Source: Peptoniphilus timonensis JC401 (lineage in GTDB: Bacteria > Bacillota > Clostridia > Tissierellales > Peptoniphilaceae). Taken from it: 32,402 bases of DNA. The translations under genes were made by a program, and so were the position numbers. Shown in pieces: positions 17,579 to 26,261 of this stretch (position 1 is its first letter; each line of letters opens with the position of its first letter). Where the stretch lies: the NCBI RefSeq assembly GCF_000312025.1, contig NZ_HE978598.1:58043-90444 (forward strand), given 5' to 3'. A model generated the notes under the pieces. The model was not told where the DNA came from and searched no databases. It was given only the letters and a program-made list of their open reading frames with translations.

Positions 17579-19375
17579 TTAATCCTTGATAATTGTCCCA
17601 TGATTTTCTGGATTATTTGTATTTAAAATTTTAATTGTAATATTTTTCTTAGCAACAGGGTTTATGGCGTCGCCTTGATAAACTTCTGCTCCACTCTCAA
17701 TTATTTCCTTTAACTCTGTGTAGCTAAGCTTGTCAATTGTCTTGGCATCTGGATTCCTATTAGGATCTGATGTCATTATTCCATTTACATCTGTCCAATT
17801 TTCATAAACTTTTGAATCAAGAGCATAGGCAATAAGACTTCCGGTGTAGTCGCTGCCACCTCTTGTAAAAGTAACAATGTCACCTTCCTTATCACTTCCA
17901 TAAAATCCTGGCACAACTGCCTTTTTATTTTCACCTATGTGATTTTTTATTGCTTCTTTTGATTTATAAAGATCAACCTGTCCCCTTTCATCAAAGATTA
18001 TAAGATCCTTTGCATCAATAAAATCATAATTTAAATATTTTGACAAAAGTTTTGCATTTAAATATTCTCCCCTGCTTACAATAAAATCCTTATCTCTAGA
18101 ATTTTTTATTTCATCAAAGACGAATTTTAATTCATCGTCCCAAAACTCTTCCAAATTTAAATCTTCAGCAATAGATAAAAATCTGTTTTTAATTTTCTCA
18201 AGTTGACTGTCACGACCAAGACTTTGGATTTCTAATTCTTCTTCTAGAGATTTAATAATTTCATGAAGCTCTTGGATCCTCAAATTTTTATTCGCTAGAG
18301 AAATTAACTCGTCAGTAATTTTTGTATCTTCCTTAAATCTTCTTCCAGGTGCTGATACAACTATGACATCTCTGTCCTCTTTAGAGAAAATAATTTTTTT
18401 GACTTTTGCAAATTGACCTGCATCCTTTAAAGAGCTTCCACCAAATTTAGAAACAGACTTACCTTCAATACTTTCAATAGCAAAAGGAGTTTCTTGATAA
18501 ACACAGTAATTTAGCCAGTTGGAGAAAAATAAATTACCAGCAGATCTCCATCTGATTTTTATATCTTTCTTAGGATCATTGTCCTCATAATAATTTATGG
18601 GCGGGCTTATTTTTTTACCTTGAGAAAGATCCCTTATATATTCATTGTGAAGAGTGTCCTTGTCGTATTCCCAGTGACCAAAATTAAAGACAAATCTATT
18701 GTCCTTAGTTGTAGCTAGGGCAACTCCAGTATCAGGTCTTGCTGCAAGAACTTCCAAATCAGAAACATCTTCAAGATCTTCAGGATCAACATAAGTGTGT
18801 CTTGATGTTGGAATCAAAAAAGTATCATCAAAACCCTTAATAATTTTATTTTCCTTTAACTTATCAAATTCAAAAACCCCAAAAATTTTGCCATCACTTA
18901 ACTTGTGATTGATTTTATAATAATGATATAGAGCAGCTTGGGCAGACCAACAAATAAACATTGTAGAATAAACATTTTTCTTTGCAAATTCAAAAATTGT
19001 CCTTAGTTCATCCCAATACTTAATTTTTTCATAAGCTAGGGTCTCAATTGGAGCACCAGTTATAATCATTGCATCGTACTTATTATTTTTTATATCATCA
19101 TAAGTTTTATAAAAAGACTTCAATCTTTTAGCATCGCTGTTATTTGGATTGTAAGATTCCATTCTCACAAGGTCGATATTAATTTGAAGGGCAGTATTTG
19201 ATAACATCCTCAAAAGTTGAAGTTCTGTCTCCTCTTTTTTGGGCATCAAATTTACAATAGCAATATTAAGAGGTCTTATGTCCTGCTCTTTAGCAGAAGA
19301 ATCCCTCATTGTAAAAATATTTTCTCTTTCTAAAACTTCTTCAACAATTAAATCTCTAGGTATTATTAATGGCAT
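17579..19375 (-). CDS. Fusion of homoserine O-acetyltransferase (MetA type) and aspartokinase catalytic domain
   Basis: This is one continuous frame of 598 residues. Residues 1-300 are a complete MetA: nucleophile in ICWSAQAALY (Cys142), the GHWEYD His/Glu pair (234/236) and SRHTYVDPEDL. TGAPIE places glutamate at position 111, the residue linked to acetyl-CoA rather than succinyl-CoA use (glycine in E. coli). Residues about 306-598 are an aspartokinase kinase domain: SKFGGSS (309-315), VVSAPG, SRGEYLNAK, TRGGSDYTGS (504-513) and WTDVNGIMTSDPNRNP, ending at the usual domain border. Both C-terminal ACT domains, which bind lysine or threonine, are absent, and a terminator follows at once. The polypeptide would catalyse the first step of the aspartate pathway and the first committed step to methionine. 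A T-box with an AUG specifier lies upstream. The ATG 19375 follows GAGGAG. The fusion seems real, since both parts are intact, but I do not know of a described case. Confidence 0.93.
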   Translation of the reverse strand: MPLIIPRDLIVEEVLERENIFTMRDSSAKEQDIRPLNIAIVNLMPKKEETELQLLRMLSNTALQINIDLVRMESYNPNNSDAKRLKSFYKTYDDIKNNKYDAMIITGAPIETLAYEKIKYWDELRTIFEFAKKNVYSTMFICWSAQAALYHYYKINHKLSDGKIFGVFEFDKLKENKIIKGFDDTFLIPTSRHTYVDPEDLEDVSDLEVLAARPDTGVALATTKDNRFVFNFGHWEYDKDTLHNEYIRDLSQGKKISPPINYYEDNDPKKDIKIRWRSAGNLFFSNWLNYCVYQETPFAIESIEGKSVSKFGGSSLKDAGQFAKVKKIIFSKEDRDVIVVSAPGRRFKEDTKITDELISLANKNLRIQELHEIIKSLEEELEIQSLGRDSQLEKIKNRFLSIAEDLNLEEFWDDELKFVFDEIKNSRDKDFIVSRGEYLNAKLLSKYLNYDFIDAKDLIIFDERGQVDLYKSKEAIKNHIGENKKAVVPGFYGSDKEGDIVTFTRGGSDYTGSLIAYALDSKVYENWTDVNGIMTSDPNRNPDAKTIDKLSYTELKEIIESGAEVYQGDAINPVAKKNITIKILNTNNPENHGTIIKD

Positions 19376-19420
19376 TTCTATTCTCCTCTTTTTTATTTGT
19401 ACTTGAGGAAGGAAAACAAT

Positions 19421-19454
19421 AAAAAAAGCTTCCGCCCCACAAAGGACGAAAGCT
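19421..19454 (-). terminator. T-box terminator hairpin of the metA-aspartokinase leader
   Basis: On the minus strand AGCTTTCGTCC pairs with GGGCGGAAGCT (19427-19454), eleven pairs including G-U, followed by TTTTTTT. Its 5' strand overlaps the region needed for the antiterminator, as in a canonical transcriptional T-box. Confidence 0.88.
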
Positions 19455-19671
19455 AGTTCGTGTTACCACCTTAATTCTCTTTCACTTCACAGTAAAAGAC
19501 TCTTCAAGTACTATCATACTCTATCGCTATAACGGGCGCTCCCGTGCCTATCTAAATATCGATAGACCCTCAAGACGGACCATGTTCTCCAAATCTTCCT
19601 CTACTTCTCTCACCAAACGAAGCTCTCTTTAATCAGTCAAAAAGGATACTCTTCCCTCTATTGAGTTATTT
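19421..19671 (-). promoter_or_regulatory. T-box riboswitch, methionine specific, for metA-aspartokinase
   Basis: The roughly 250-base leader has the conserved T-box AAGGTGGTAACACG (19459-19472 on the minus strand) followed by an intrinsic terminator. In the 5' part GGTGAGAG resembles a conserved Stem I distal element, and GAAC-ATG-GTCC places AUG (19581-19583) in the specifier position, expected to pair with tRNA-Met. Uncharged tRNA-Met would then stabilise the antiterminator and switch on the fused gene. With the promoter and the ribosome binding site this accounts for the whole 386-base gap 19376-19761. Confidence 0.9.
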
Positions 19672-19677
19672 TTTATT

Positions 19678-19706
19678 ATAATAGCACCGATTCAAATTAA
19701 TGTCAA
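19678..19706 (-). promoter_or_regulatory. Promoter of the methionine T-box leader
   Basis: On the minus strand a perfect -35 TTGACA (19701-19706), a 17-base spacer and -10 TATTAT (19678-19683). Transcription would start near 19671. Confidence 0.82.
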
Positions 19707-19761
19707 TTCTTATTGTTATTTATAAAATCATTTTGATAATTTTTATAATTTAAAATTTTAA

Positions 19762-20970
19762 TTAGAATTGGGCGTCATTATATCTCGCTTTATATATATA
19801 GGCATGTTGATTTAGTGCTGTCAAAATTTGATCTTGGTGATCTTTTCCTTTTGTATCAATTATAACGCTAACTATCATGGAATCTATTGTGTCTCCAACT
19901 AAGTCTATATTTTGTCCAATTTGGACTATGTTTGCTCCTTCTTTTTCCAAAATTTCTGAGACTCTAGATATTTGACCGGGCTGATCATTTAGTTTTATTC
20001 TAAGTTCCATGCGTCTATTAGTTTTATAGAGTCCCTTTTCTATAACTTTTGAAACTCTTGTAACGTCTATGTTTCCTCCAGATAAAATGCAACAAACTTT
20101 TTTGCCCTTGTGACTGAATTTTTTATACATTAAGGCTGCCACTGTTGATGCTGCTGCACCTTCTGTTATTATTTTGTTTTCTTCAAGAAGGGTTAATATT
20201 GCTGAAGAGATTTCTCCTTCTGTCACTAGAACTATTTCATCTACATATTTTTTTACTAGCTCATATGTAATTTTGCCTGGGGTTTTTACTGCAATTCCAT
20301 CAGCTATTGTAGAGCCACCTTTGACAGTCAAAATTTTTCCTTCTTTTACTGATTCATACATAGATGGAGAAATTTGTGTTTGAACTCCTATTATTTTTAT
20401 ATCTGGATTTATTGATTTTGCTACAAGGGCAACGCCTGAAATTAGTCCTCCACCGCCTATTGGGACAACTATTATGTCAATATCTTTTACTTCTTCTAGG
20501 ATTTCTAAGGCAACTGTTCCTTGTCCTGCAATAATTTTTTCATCATCAAAGGGAGCTATAAAGGTGTAGCCTTCTTCTTCTGATAATTTTTTTGCATAAG
20601 CAGCTGCATCGTCAAAGGAATCTTTTATTAATTTTACTTCAGCTCCATAACTTTTCGTTGCTTTTACTTTTGATAGCGGAGCGTGATAAGGCATACAGAT
20701 TACAGATCTTATTCCCCTCTCGCTTGCTGATTTTGCAACACCTTGGGCGTGATTTCCTGCAGAACAAGCAACAACCCCTCTTTCTGCTTCTTCATCAGAT
20801 AGGGTTGCAATTTTATTATAGGCTCCTCTAAGTTTAAAGGATCCTGTATCTTGAAGAACTTCAACTTTTAAATAAATATCATCGCCAAGATTTGGTGCAT
20901 AAACTACAGGTGTTTTTTTGATATGACCTTCAAGTCTTTCTTTGGCTGCGTAAACTTCTTTCACGTCCAT
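19762..20970 (-). CDS. ilvA: Threonine ammonia-lyase with C-terminal ACT domain
   Basis: This PLP enzyme deaminates threonine (and serine) to 2-oxobutanoate. The 402-residue protein has the lysine that binds PLP in SFKLRGAYNK (about 47-56), CSAGNHAQGVA, the phosphate loop VPIGGGGLISG, and a C-terminal ACT domain (about 325-400, RIKLNDQPGQISRVSEIL). Length and single ACT fit the short catabolic/biosynthetic type seen in Gram-positives, often named ilvA or tdcB. ATG 20970 is chosen: AGAGGG lies eight bases upstream, whereas the GTG at 20979 abuts that site. The start follows the DUF951 stop after one base, so translation is likely coupled. In related clostridia the neighbour of mscS and DUF951 is often serS; here it is this gene. 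Confidence 0.94.
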   Translation of the reverse strand: MDVKEVYAAKERLEGHIKKTPVVYAPNLGDDIYLKVEVLQDTGSFKLRGAYNKIATLSDEEAERGVVACSAGNHAQGVAKSASERGIRSVICMPYHAPLSKVKATKSYGAEVKLIKDSFDDAAAYAKKLSEEEGYTFIAPFDDEKIIAGQGTVALEILEEVKDIDIIVVPIGGGGLISGVALVAKSINPDIKIIGVQTQISPSMYESVKEGKILTVKGGSTIADGIAVKTPGKITYELVKKYVDEIVLVTEGEISSAILTLLEENKIITEGAAASTVAALMYKKFSHKGKKVCCILSGGNIDVTRVSKVIEKGLYKTNRRMELRIKLNDQPGQISRVSEILEKEGANIVQIGQNIDLVGDTIDSMIVSVIIDTKGKDHQDQILTALNQHAYIYKARYNDAQF

Positions 20971-20971
20971 T

Positions 20972-21196
20972 TTATTCACCCTCTTTTTTATGATGGACTA
21001 TACTTACAAATTTTTCTCCTTCTAATATTTTTCTCACTCTTTTTTCAAAATCCATGCGGCTCATCCAAACAACTCTATCACAACCTAGGCACTTTAATTT
21101 CATATCTGCACCCTTTCTTGCTATTTCCCATTTGTTTTCTCCGCAGGGATGTCCTTTTTTTAGGGTAACTATATCACCTAATTCATAGTAAAGCAT
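20972..21196 (-). CDS. DUF951 family small protein
   Basis: The 74-residue protein (MLYYELGDIVTLKKGHPCG...) matches the short DUF951 family of Firmicutes. It shows a GHPCGENKWE segment and a CLGCDRVVWM segment, suggesting a small beta-rich fold with a possible Cys-based metal site (C18, C36, C39 approximately). The function is unknown. Its ATG lies inside the last codons of mscS (14-base overlap) and its stop is one base before the threonine ammonia-lyase start, so the three genes are probably translated together. A place beside mscS is usual in clostridia. Confidence 0.88.
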   Translation of the reverse strand: MLYYELGDIVTLKKGHPCGENKWEIARKGADMKLKCLGCDRVVWMSRMDFEKRVRKILEGEKFVSIVHHKKEGE

Positions 21197-22061
21197 CTTT
21201 ATCTTCTCCTTTTATAAATTTATTCCTAATCATAGGAGATTTAATATTTTCTCTTTGCATTGTTCTTAAAATTTCTGATCTAAGAGCATACTCAAGATCG
21301 TATTGATGACCTTGTCTTGTGTAATATACAAGAGCCATTTTATATGCGTCTTTTCCATTTTCTGTAACTCCCCAAAAATTTGGTCCCATTACCATGTCTT
21401 TGTGGTCCCTATATTTCTCAATAGAAGCTTTTATTTTTTCTTCTACAAAGTCGGGATCACATGAGTTATCCAAATAAAATTCAATTTTGGTTCTTATGTT
21501 AGCTCTTTCTTTATTGGAAACAATGGAAATATTGCTATTGGGAATAACGTGAAGTATTTTATCAAAGTCGCGAATTTTTGTGACCCTAAGTCCTAAATCT
21601 TCCACTATGCCCTCGATTTCTCCTATTTCGATTAAATCTCCAACAGAATATTGATCTTCAAAAATAATAAAAAATCCATTTATAAAATCCTTAACAAGAC
21701 TTTGAGCCCCAACACCTATTGCCAGTGAAAATACTCCAAGAGTTGCAATAATTGGAGCTATGGAAATGTTAAAGACACTCATTACTATTGTCACTCCAAT
21801 AAAAATTAAAACTACTTTTATGGCACGTCTTATTAAATTTGTAACTGTGACGATCCTATTGTAAGATCCTTTTTCCATTATTTTTTCAGAATTTAACTGT
21901 TTATTTATAAAAGAATCTATAAGCTTTAAAATTATACAAGTTCCAATAATTACAAGGGCAACTACAAGAAGCCTTTCCCAAGATTCCAGTCCACCAAAGG
22001 TAGATCTAAGGGCTCTATCCGCCTCGTCTGCTACTGCTCCTGTATTTTTATCTATATTCAC
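21183..22061 (-). CDS. mscS: MscS-family mechanosensitive ion channel
   Basis: MscS channels open under membrane tension to release solutes during osmotic downshock. The 292-residue protein has three spans (about 30-48, 75-95 and 101-125). The pore helix region IIATLGVFSLAIGVGAQSLVKDFINGF carries the glycine/alanine pattern; then come the beta domain (EDQYSVGDLIEIGEIEGIVEDLGLRVTKIRD) and the alpha-beta C-terminus. The start is GTG (22059-22061) after AGAGGTG, two bases from the stop of the DUF5711 gene. Its tail overlaps the DUF951 start by 14 bases. Confidence 0.93.
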   Translation of the reverse strand: MNIDKNTGAVADEADRALRSTFGGLESWERLLVVALVIIGTCIILKLIDSFINKQLNSEKIMEKGSYNRIVTVTNLIRRAIKVVLIFIGVTIVMSVFNISIAPIIATLGVFSLAIGVGAQSLVKDFINGFFIIFEDQYSVGDLIEIGEIEGIVEDLGLRVTKIRDFDKILHVIPNSNISIVSNKERANIRTKIEFYLDNSCDPDFVEEKIKASIEKYRDHKDMVMGPNFWGVTENGKDAYKMALVYYTRQGHQYDLEYALRSEILRTMQRENIKSPMIRNKFIKGEDKDALL

Positions 22062-22063
22062 TA

Positions 22064-23143
22064 TTACACCTCTTTGTAAGTTGTTTCTATTTTACTATCT
22101 TCTTCTCTTGTCGTATTTGAATTTACAACTGAGTACAAACTCAAGTCGCCATTTCTAAGGGCTCCAATAAGAAGTCCATTTATCTTTATCTTGTCAAGAG
22201 AATATCCAAGCCTTGTGTAAAATTCTCCTGATTTTCCAATTTCTCCACCAACATCACTAGGTCCATATACGTAAATTGAACCAGAGATATTTTCCATCTT
22301 GTTGACATTAGCTGCGATTATCTTTTTTTCTCCTGGTTTTAAAATATAATTGTACTCTGTAATTATCCCTGAATGTAGAAGATAAGTTTTTTTGCCTTCA
22401 ACTAAGATATCGGAAATATTTGGAACCTTGTCTTCATATTTTGTGCCTGAATTCATAAACCTGTAAATAGACTTGTCTGTAAGTGCCAAAAGAGATCTCT
22501 TATCTTTTTTTAAAAACATTACTATTTCATGATTTAAGACCTGACTTTTCTTTTCACCCTTATTCAAATTGTAAATAAGAGAACTGTAACCTGATGCATC
22601 ATTTTTTATTTCTGCAACTGAAAGATTTTTATCATCTACAACATCGTGAGTTAAAATTTGATTTCCAGTTTTATAAATTTCTGTAAGAGTTGAATCATTG
22701 CCCATTAAGTACAAAATTTCATTTTTTTCATCTATTATGTGAAAAATTATGTTGGCATTTTCATAAGAAATATTAAAGATATCTCCTTTGACATCAGTGG
22801 TAGATAAAAGTTCTCCCATCTCTGAATACATGTGAACCTTACCCAAATCTTTTTCATAAAGAAAAGCATAATTATTTGCAAAAAAAGCTTCTATATTTTC
22901 ATCTTCTCTTTGAATTTTTTTGACAATATTGCCTTCCTTGTCTGTGATATATAAAACTGGATCAGCCCACAAAAATACAGACTTTGATGAAATGCTAAAA
23001 TCCTGAATTGGTTCATTAACACTTACACCCTTGAGTCTTACAATGGTTCTGTCTTTAGAAAAGTTTTTATGATTAAAATATATAAATCCTATAAAAATTA
23101 CAAGTAATAATAAAATAATTGCGTGATTTTTTTTAATTTTCAA
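22064..23143 (-). CDS. DUF5711-like membrane-anchored beta-propeller-like protein
   Basis: The 359-residue protein has one N-terminal span (about 8-24) after a basic start (MKIKKN) and a long extracytoplasmic region built of repeated beta segments such as VLYITDKEGNIVKKI, KVHMYSEMGELLSTT and KSIYRFMNSGTKYEDK, like blades of a propeller. This matches what I know of clostridial DUF5711 proteins, whose role is unknown. The start is TTG (23141-23143) after GGGAGTGG; a TATAAT lies about 30 bases further upstream. It heads the operon with mscS, DUF951 and threonine ammonia-lyase, which hints at an envelope or osmotic link, though that is inference. Confidence 0.75.
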   Translation of the reverse strand: MKIKKNHAIILLLLVIFIGFIYFNHKNFSKDRTIVRLKGVSVNEPIQDFSISSKSVFLWADPVLYITDKEGNIVKKIQREDENIEAFFANNYAFLYEKDLGKVHMYSEMGELLSTTDVKGDIFNISYENANIIFHIIDEKNEILYLMGNDSTLTEIYKTGNQILTHDVVDDKNLSVAEIKNDASGYSSLIYNLNKGEKKSQVLNHEIVMFLKKDKRSLLALTDKSIYRFMNSGTKYEDKVPNISDILVEGKKTYLLHSGIITEYNYILKPGEKKIIAANVNKMENISGSIYVYGPSDVGGEIGKSGEFYTRLGYSLDKIKINGLLIGALRNGDLSLYSVVNSNTTREEDSKIETTYKEV

Positions 23144-23202
23144 AATACCACTCCCGATTTCATTATAACATTTATACTTTTACTTTTGCATTTAAATGGC
23201 AT

Positions 23203-23225
23203 AAAAAAAGAGGGCTTTGCCCCCT
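23203..23225 (-). terminator. Rho-independent terminator of the second EamA transporter
   Basis: On the minus strand AGGGGGC / GCCCTCT with a three-base loop is followed by TTTTTTT, directly after the stop at 23228. Confidence 0.87.
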
Positions 23226-23227
23226 AT

Positions 23228-24133
23228 TTATAAGATTTTTTTGTTTAAAATTATTGCCCCAAAAAGAACGAAAAATAATCCCAAGATTATATTCATAGTT
23301 AGCTCTTCTCCAAGTACAAGAATAGATAAAATTGTCCCAAAAATTGGAATAAATAGTTTGTAAATTCCAAACTCACTGGAGCTGTGATTTTGAAGGACAA
23401 AGGTCCAAGTTGTGAAGGCCGTTGCTGATATAAAAGCTCCATAAGATAACATTAAGAATAAAAGGAAGTCGTAGTTTACAGTAGAAGTCTTTGTCAATGC
23501 CCCAATAATTATAAGTGGCAAAGCTCCAAGGGAAAATTGTGAACCAGTTAGAAGAAATCCATTTAAGTTCCTAGCATACTTTCTTATGAGGACGCTAGAT
23601 AGGGCATTAACTGTTTGGGCAATTAAGACAAAACCTTCGCCAGTAAACTTAAAGTGAAAGCTTCCCTGTGAGTTTAAATTTGTTATAAGTAAACCAATTG
23701 AACCAACAAGTAAGGCTACGACCTTTATCTTAGTAAGTTTCTCATCACTAATTAAGAGAACGGAAAACAAAACTGTGATAAAAGCATTTGACGACTGAAT
23801 AACTGCAGTAAGAGACCCCAAAGTGTTGGAGAGTCCAATATAGTAAAAACCATACTGCAAACATGTCTGCAACAATCCAATAATTAAAATAAATTTAAAA
23901 TTTACATTTTCCCTCTTCACTTCTTCCTTGTTGAAAAGAAAAAAATAGATGAAGGTCAAAAGTCCTCCCATAAAAAACCTTATTCCTGCAATAAAAATTT
24001 TCCCACCTGGATCGTCTGGCAAGATATTGGCATGAATATAGGTTAGTTTAATAAGAGGAATAGCAGATCCCCAAAGTAACATTGCCAATAGTGAAAAGAC
24101 TATTGCCCATTTCTTTTCTTTTATAAGTTTCAT
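23228..24133 (-). CDS. EamA/DMT-superfamily transporter
   Basis: The 301-residue protein has about ten hydrophobic spans in two EamA repeats. It starts MKLIKEKKWAIVFSLLAMLLWGSAIP, has the WGSAIPLIKLTY signature in repeat one, and ends in a short basic tail (NKKIL). It is only distantly like the transporter at 9081-9986, so they are not a recent duplication. The substrate is unknown. The ATG 24133 follows TTGGAGGG. It is a single gene with its own terminator. Confidence 0.9.
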   Translation of the reverse strand: MKLIKEKKWAIVFSLLAMLLWGSAIPLIKLTYIHANILPDDPGGKIFIAGIRFFMGGLLTFIYFFLFNKEEVKRENVNFKFILIIGLLQTCLQYGFYYIGLSNTLGSLTAVIQSSNAFITVLFSVLLISDEKLTKIKVVALLVGSIGLLITNLNSQGSFHFKFTGEGFVLIAQTVNALSSVLIRKYARNLNGFLLTGSQFSLGALPLIIIGALTKTSTVNYDFLLFLMLSYGAFISATAFTTWTFVLQNHSSSEFGIYKLFIPIFGTILSILVLGEELTMNIILGLFFVLFGAIILNKKIL

Positions 24134-24265
24134 TCCTACCCTCCAATCTAGTAAATTTTATATATTATAAAAATAATTATCCAAACTATTGATGTCCTAA
24201 AATTTATTATAAGTCATTAAAATTTTAAAAAATTCAAATCTAAAACTGCAAATAAAAATTTATAT

Positions 24266-24287
24266 TAAAAAAGGAGGTCGCCCTCCT
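24266..24287 (-). terminator. Rho-independent terminator of transketolase
   Basis: On the minus strand AGGAGG / CCTCCT with a four-base loop (24272-24287) is followed by TTTTTTAAT, about 13 bases after the stop. Confidence 0.82.
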
Positions 24288-24300
24288 CTTCTATATTCTA

Positions 24301-26250
24301 TTAAAATTCTTGAATTTTTCTTTTTATATTTTCTTTGGTAAATCCAAATCTTTCAAAGACTTCTGATCCCTTTCCACTAGCACCAAAGGTATCAATTGAT
24401 ATTGCCATACCCTTCATGCCAATGTATTTGTGCCATCCAAAGGAAGAAAGTGCTTCAAGGGAAATTCTCTTTGTTATATTTGATGGAAGAATCTTTTCCT
24501 TGTATTCAGAAGATTGTGCATCGAAAAGTTCCATAGAAGGCATTGAAACTACACGCACTCCCTTTAGTCCTTCTGCTGCTTCTAGTGCAAGAGAAACTTC
24601 TGAACCTGTTGCTATTACAATTTTTTCCAGTTCTCCTTCTTCTTTTTTAATTATATAAGCACCCTTATTTACTTCTCTTGATGAGTTTTCAAGTTGTGGA
24701 AGATTTTGTCTTGATAGTGCAAGAACAATTGGTGTGTTCTTTGAATTAAAGGCAAGGTTTAGGGCTGCTGCAGTTTCACGTCCATCGGCAGGTCTTAAAA
24801 CTATTACTCCAGGGATAGATCTTAACATTGCAAGATGTTCAATAGGTTCGTGTGTTGGACCATCTTCTCCAACTCCAATGGAGTCGTGAGTGAAGATATA
24901 AACATTAGGAATATTCATAAGAGCTGCAAGTCTAATTGTTGGTTTTAAGTAGTCGCTGAAAACTAAGAATGTAGCTGCATAAGTTCTTAATCCTCCGTGA
25001 AGAAGCATTCCATTTGTAATTGCACCCATGGCATTTTCACGAACACCAAAAGTTAAGTTTCTGCCAGATCTATTGTCAGCTGAGAAATATTCTTCTCCCT
25101 TTAACATAGTCTTATTTGATGGACCAAGATCTGCTGATCCTCCAAATATGTGGATGTTATCTTTTGCAATTTTATTTAAAACTTCTCCAGAAATGGCACG
25201 AGTTGCCATGTCTTTTGTAAAGGAATCGTAGTAAGATTCTTCTAGCAATTCTTTCTTTTCTCTTTTAAAAGACTTTAAATAATCTTCATATTCTTGAGGA
25301 TATTTCTTTTTATATTCTTCTTCGATTTTTTTCTTTTCATTGGCTTTTCTTGTGTTTTCTTCAACTAAATTTTTGAAGTGTTCTTTTACATCTTCTGAAA
25401 TATAAAAGTCTTCATCTGGAAGTTCAAAGAATTCACGAGTTGATTTTCTGTCTTCCTTTCCAAGAGGTTCGCCATGAGCCTTGGCAGAGTCTTCTCTTGG
25501 TGATCCATAGCCTATTTTTGTCTTAACTTCTATAAGAGCAGGTCTTTCTGATTTTTTCGCTTCTTCAATTTTTTTATTTATTTCTTCTAGATTATTTCCA
25601 TCTTCTACTAAGAAAGTGTCCCAACCAAGAGCTTCATATCTTTGACGAACATTTTCTGAGAAGGCAAGATCAGTTGAGCCTTCAATGGAAATCTTATTTG
25701 AATCATAAAGCACAATTAGCTTATTTAATTTTAATGTGCCAGCAAGAGATGATGCTTCGTTAGAAATACCTTCCATTAGGCATCCATCACCCACTAGAGC
25801 ATAAGTATAGTGATCAACTAGTTTTAAATCTTCTTTATTATAAAGTGCAGCAAGTTTTTCTTCTGCAATAGCCATACCCACTGCCATTGCTATACCTTGA
25901 CCAAGAGGTCCAGTTGTTGCTTCAACACCTTTTGTATGTCCAAACTCTGGGTGACCTGGTGTCTTAGAGTCAAGTTGTCTAAAGTTTTTTAAATCGTCAA
26001 GACTTAAACCATAATCAAATAGGTAAAAAAGTGAATATAAAAGAGCCGAACCATGTCCTGCAGAAAGGATAAATCTATCCCTATTTTTCCAATCTAAATC
26101 TTTAGAATCTCTCACTAAATGATTCTTAAAAAGAGAATATGCCATTGGTGCCGCACCAAGAGGTAAACCTGGGTGACCTGAATTAGCATTTTCAATTTGG
26201 TCAACAGACAGCATTCTTATAGTATTAACCGCTTTATTTTCGATATTCAA
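24301..26250 (-). CDS. tkt: Transketolase
   Basis: Transketolase moves two-carbon units in the non-oxidative pentose phosphate pathway using thiamine diphosphate. About 649 residues is the normal length. Visible are AGHGSALLYSLFYLFDYG, the thiamine-binding GDGCLMEGISNEA, the pyrimidine-domain glutamate in TFGVRENAMG, and the HDSIGVGEDGPTHEP loop. Start choice: AGGAG (26258-26262) lies seven bases before TTG 26250 (MNIENKAVNTIRML). A GTG at 26265 extends the frame but overlaps that site. The gene overlaps the ribosome binding region with the tagA-like stop at 26262, so they form an operon. Confidence 0.96.
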   Translation of the reverse strand: MNIENKAVNTIRMLSVDQIENANSGHPGLPLGAAPMAYSLFKNHLVRDSKDLDWKNRDRFILSAGHGSALLYSLFYLFDYGLSLDDLKNFRQLDSKTPGHPEFGHTKGVEATTGPLGQGIAMAVGMAIAEEKLAALYNKEDLKLVDHYTYALVGDGCLMEGISNEASSLAGTLKLNKLIVLYDSNKISIEGSTDLAFSENVRQRYEALGWDTFLVEDGNNLEEINKKIEEAKKSERPALIEVKTKIGYGSPREDSAKAHGEPLGKEDRKSTREFFELPDEDFYISEDVKEHFKNLVEENTRKANEKKKIEEEYKKKYPQEYEDYLKSFKREKKELLEESYYDSFTKDMATRAISGEVLNKIAKDNIHIFGGSADLGPSNKTMLKGEEYFSADNRSGRNLTFGVRENAMGAITNGMLLHGGLRTYAATFLVFSDYLKPTIRLAALMNIPNVYIFTHDSIGVGEDGPTHEPIEHLAMLRSIPGVIVLRPADGRETAAALNLAFNSKNTPIVLALSRQNLPQLENSSREVNKGAYIIKKEEGELEKIVIATGSEVSLALEAAEGLKGVRVVSMPSMELFDAQSSEYKEKILPSNITKRISLEALSSFGWHKYIGMKGMAISIDTFGASGKGSEVFERFGFTKENIKRKIQEF

Positions 26251-26261
26251 AATTCCACTCC

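Noticed and set aside
9081-24133. The two EamA transporters as a recent duplication or transposed copy
   Set aside because: They share only family-level signatures and differ in most residues; no flanking repeats were seen.
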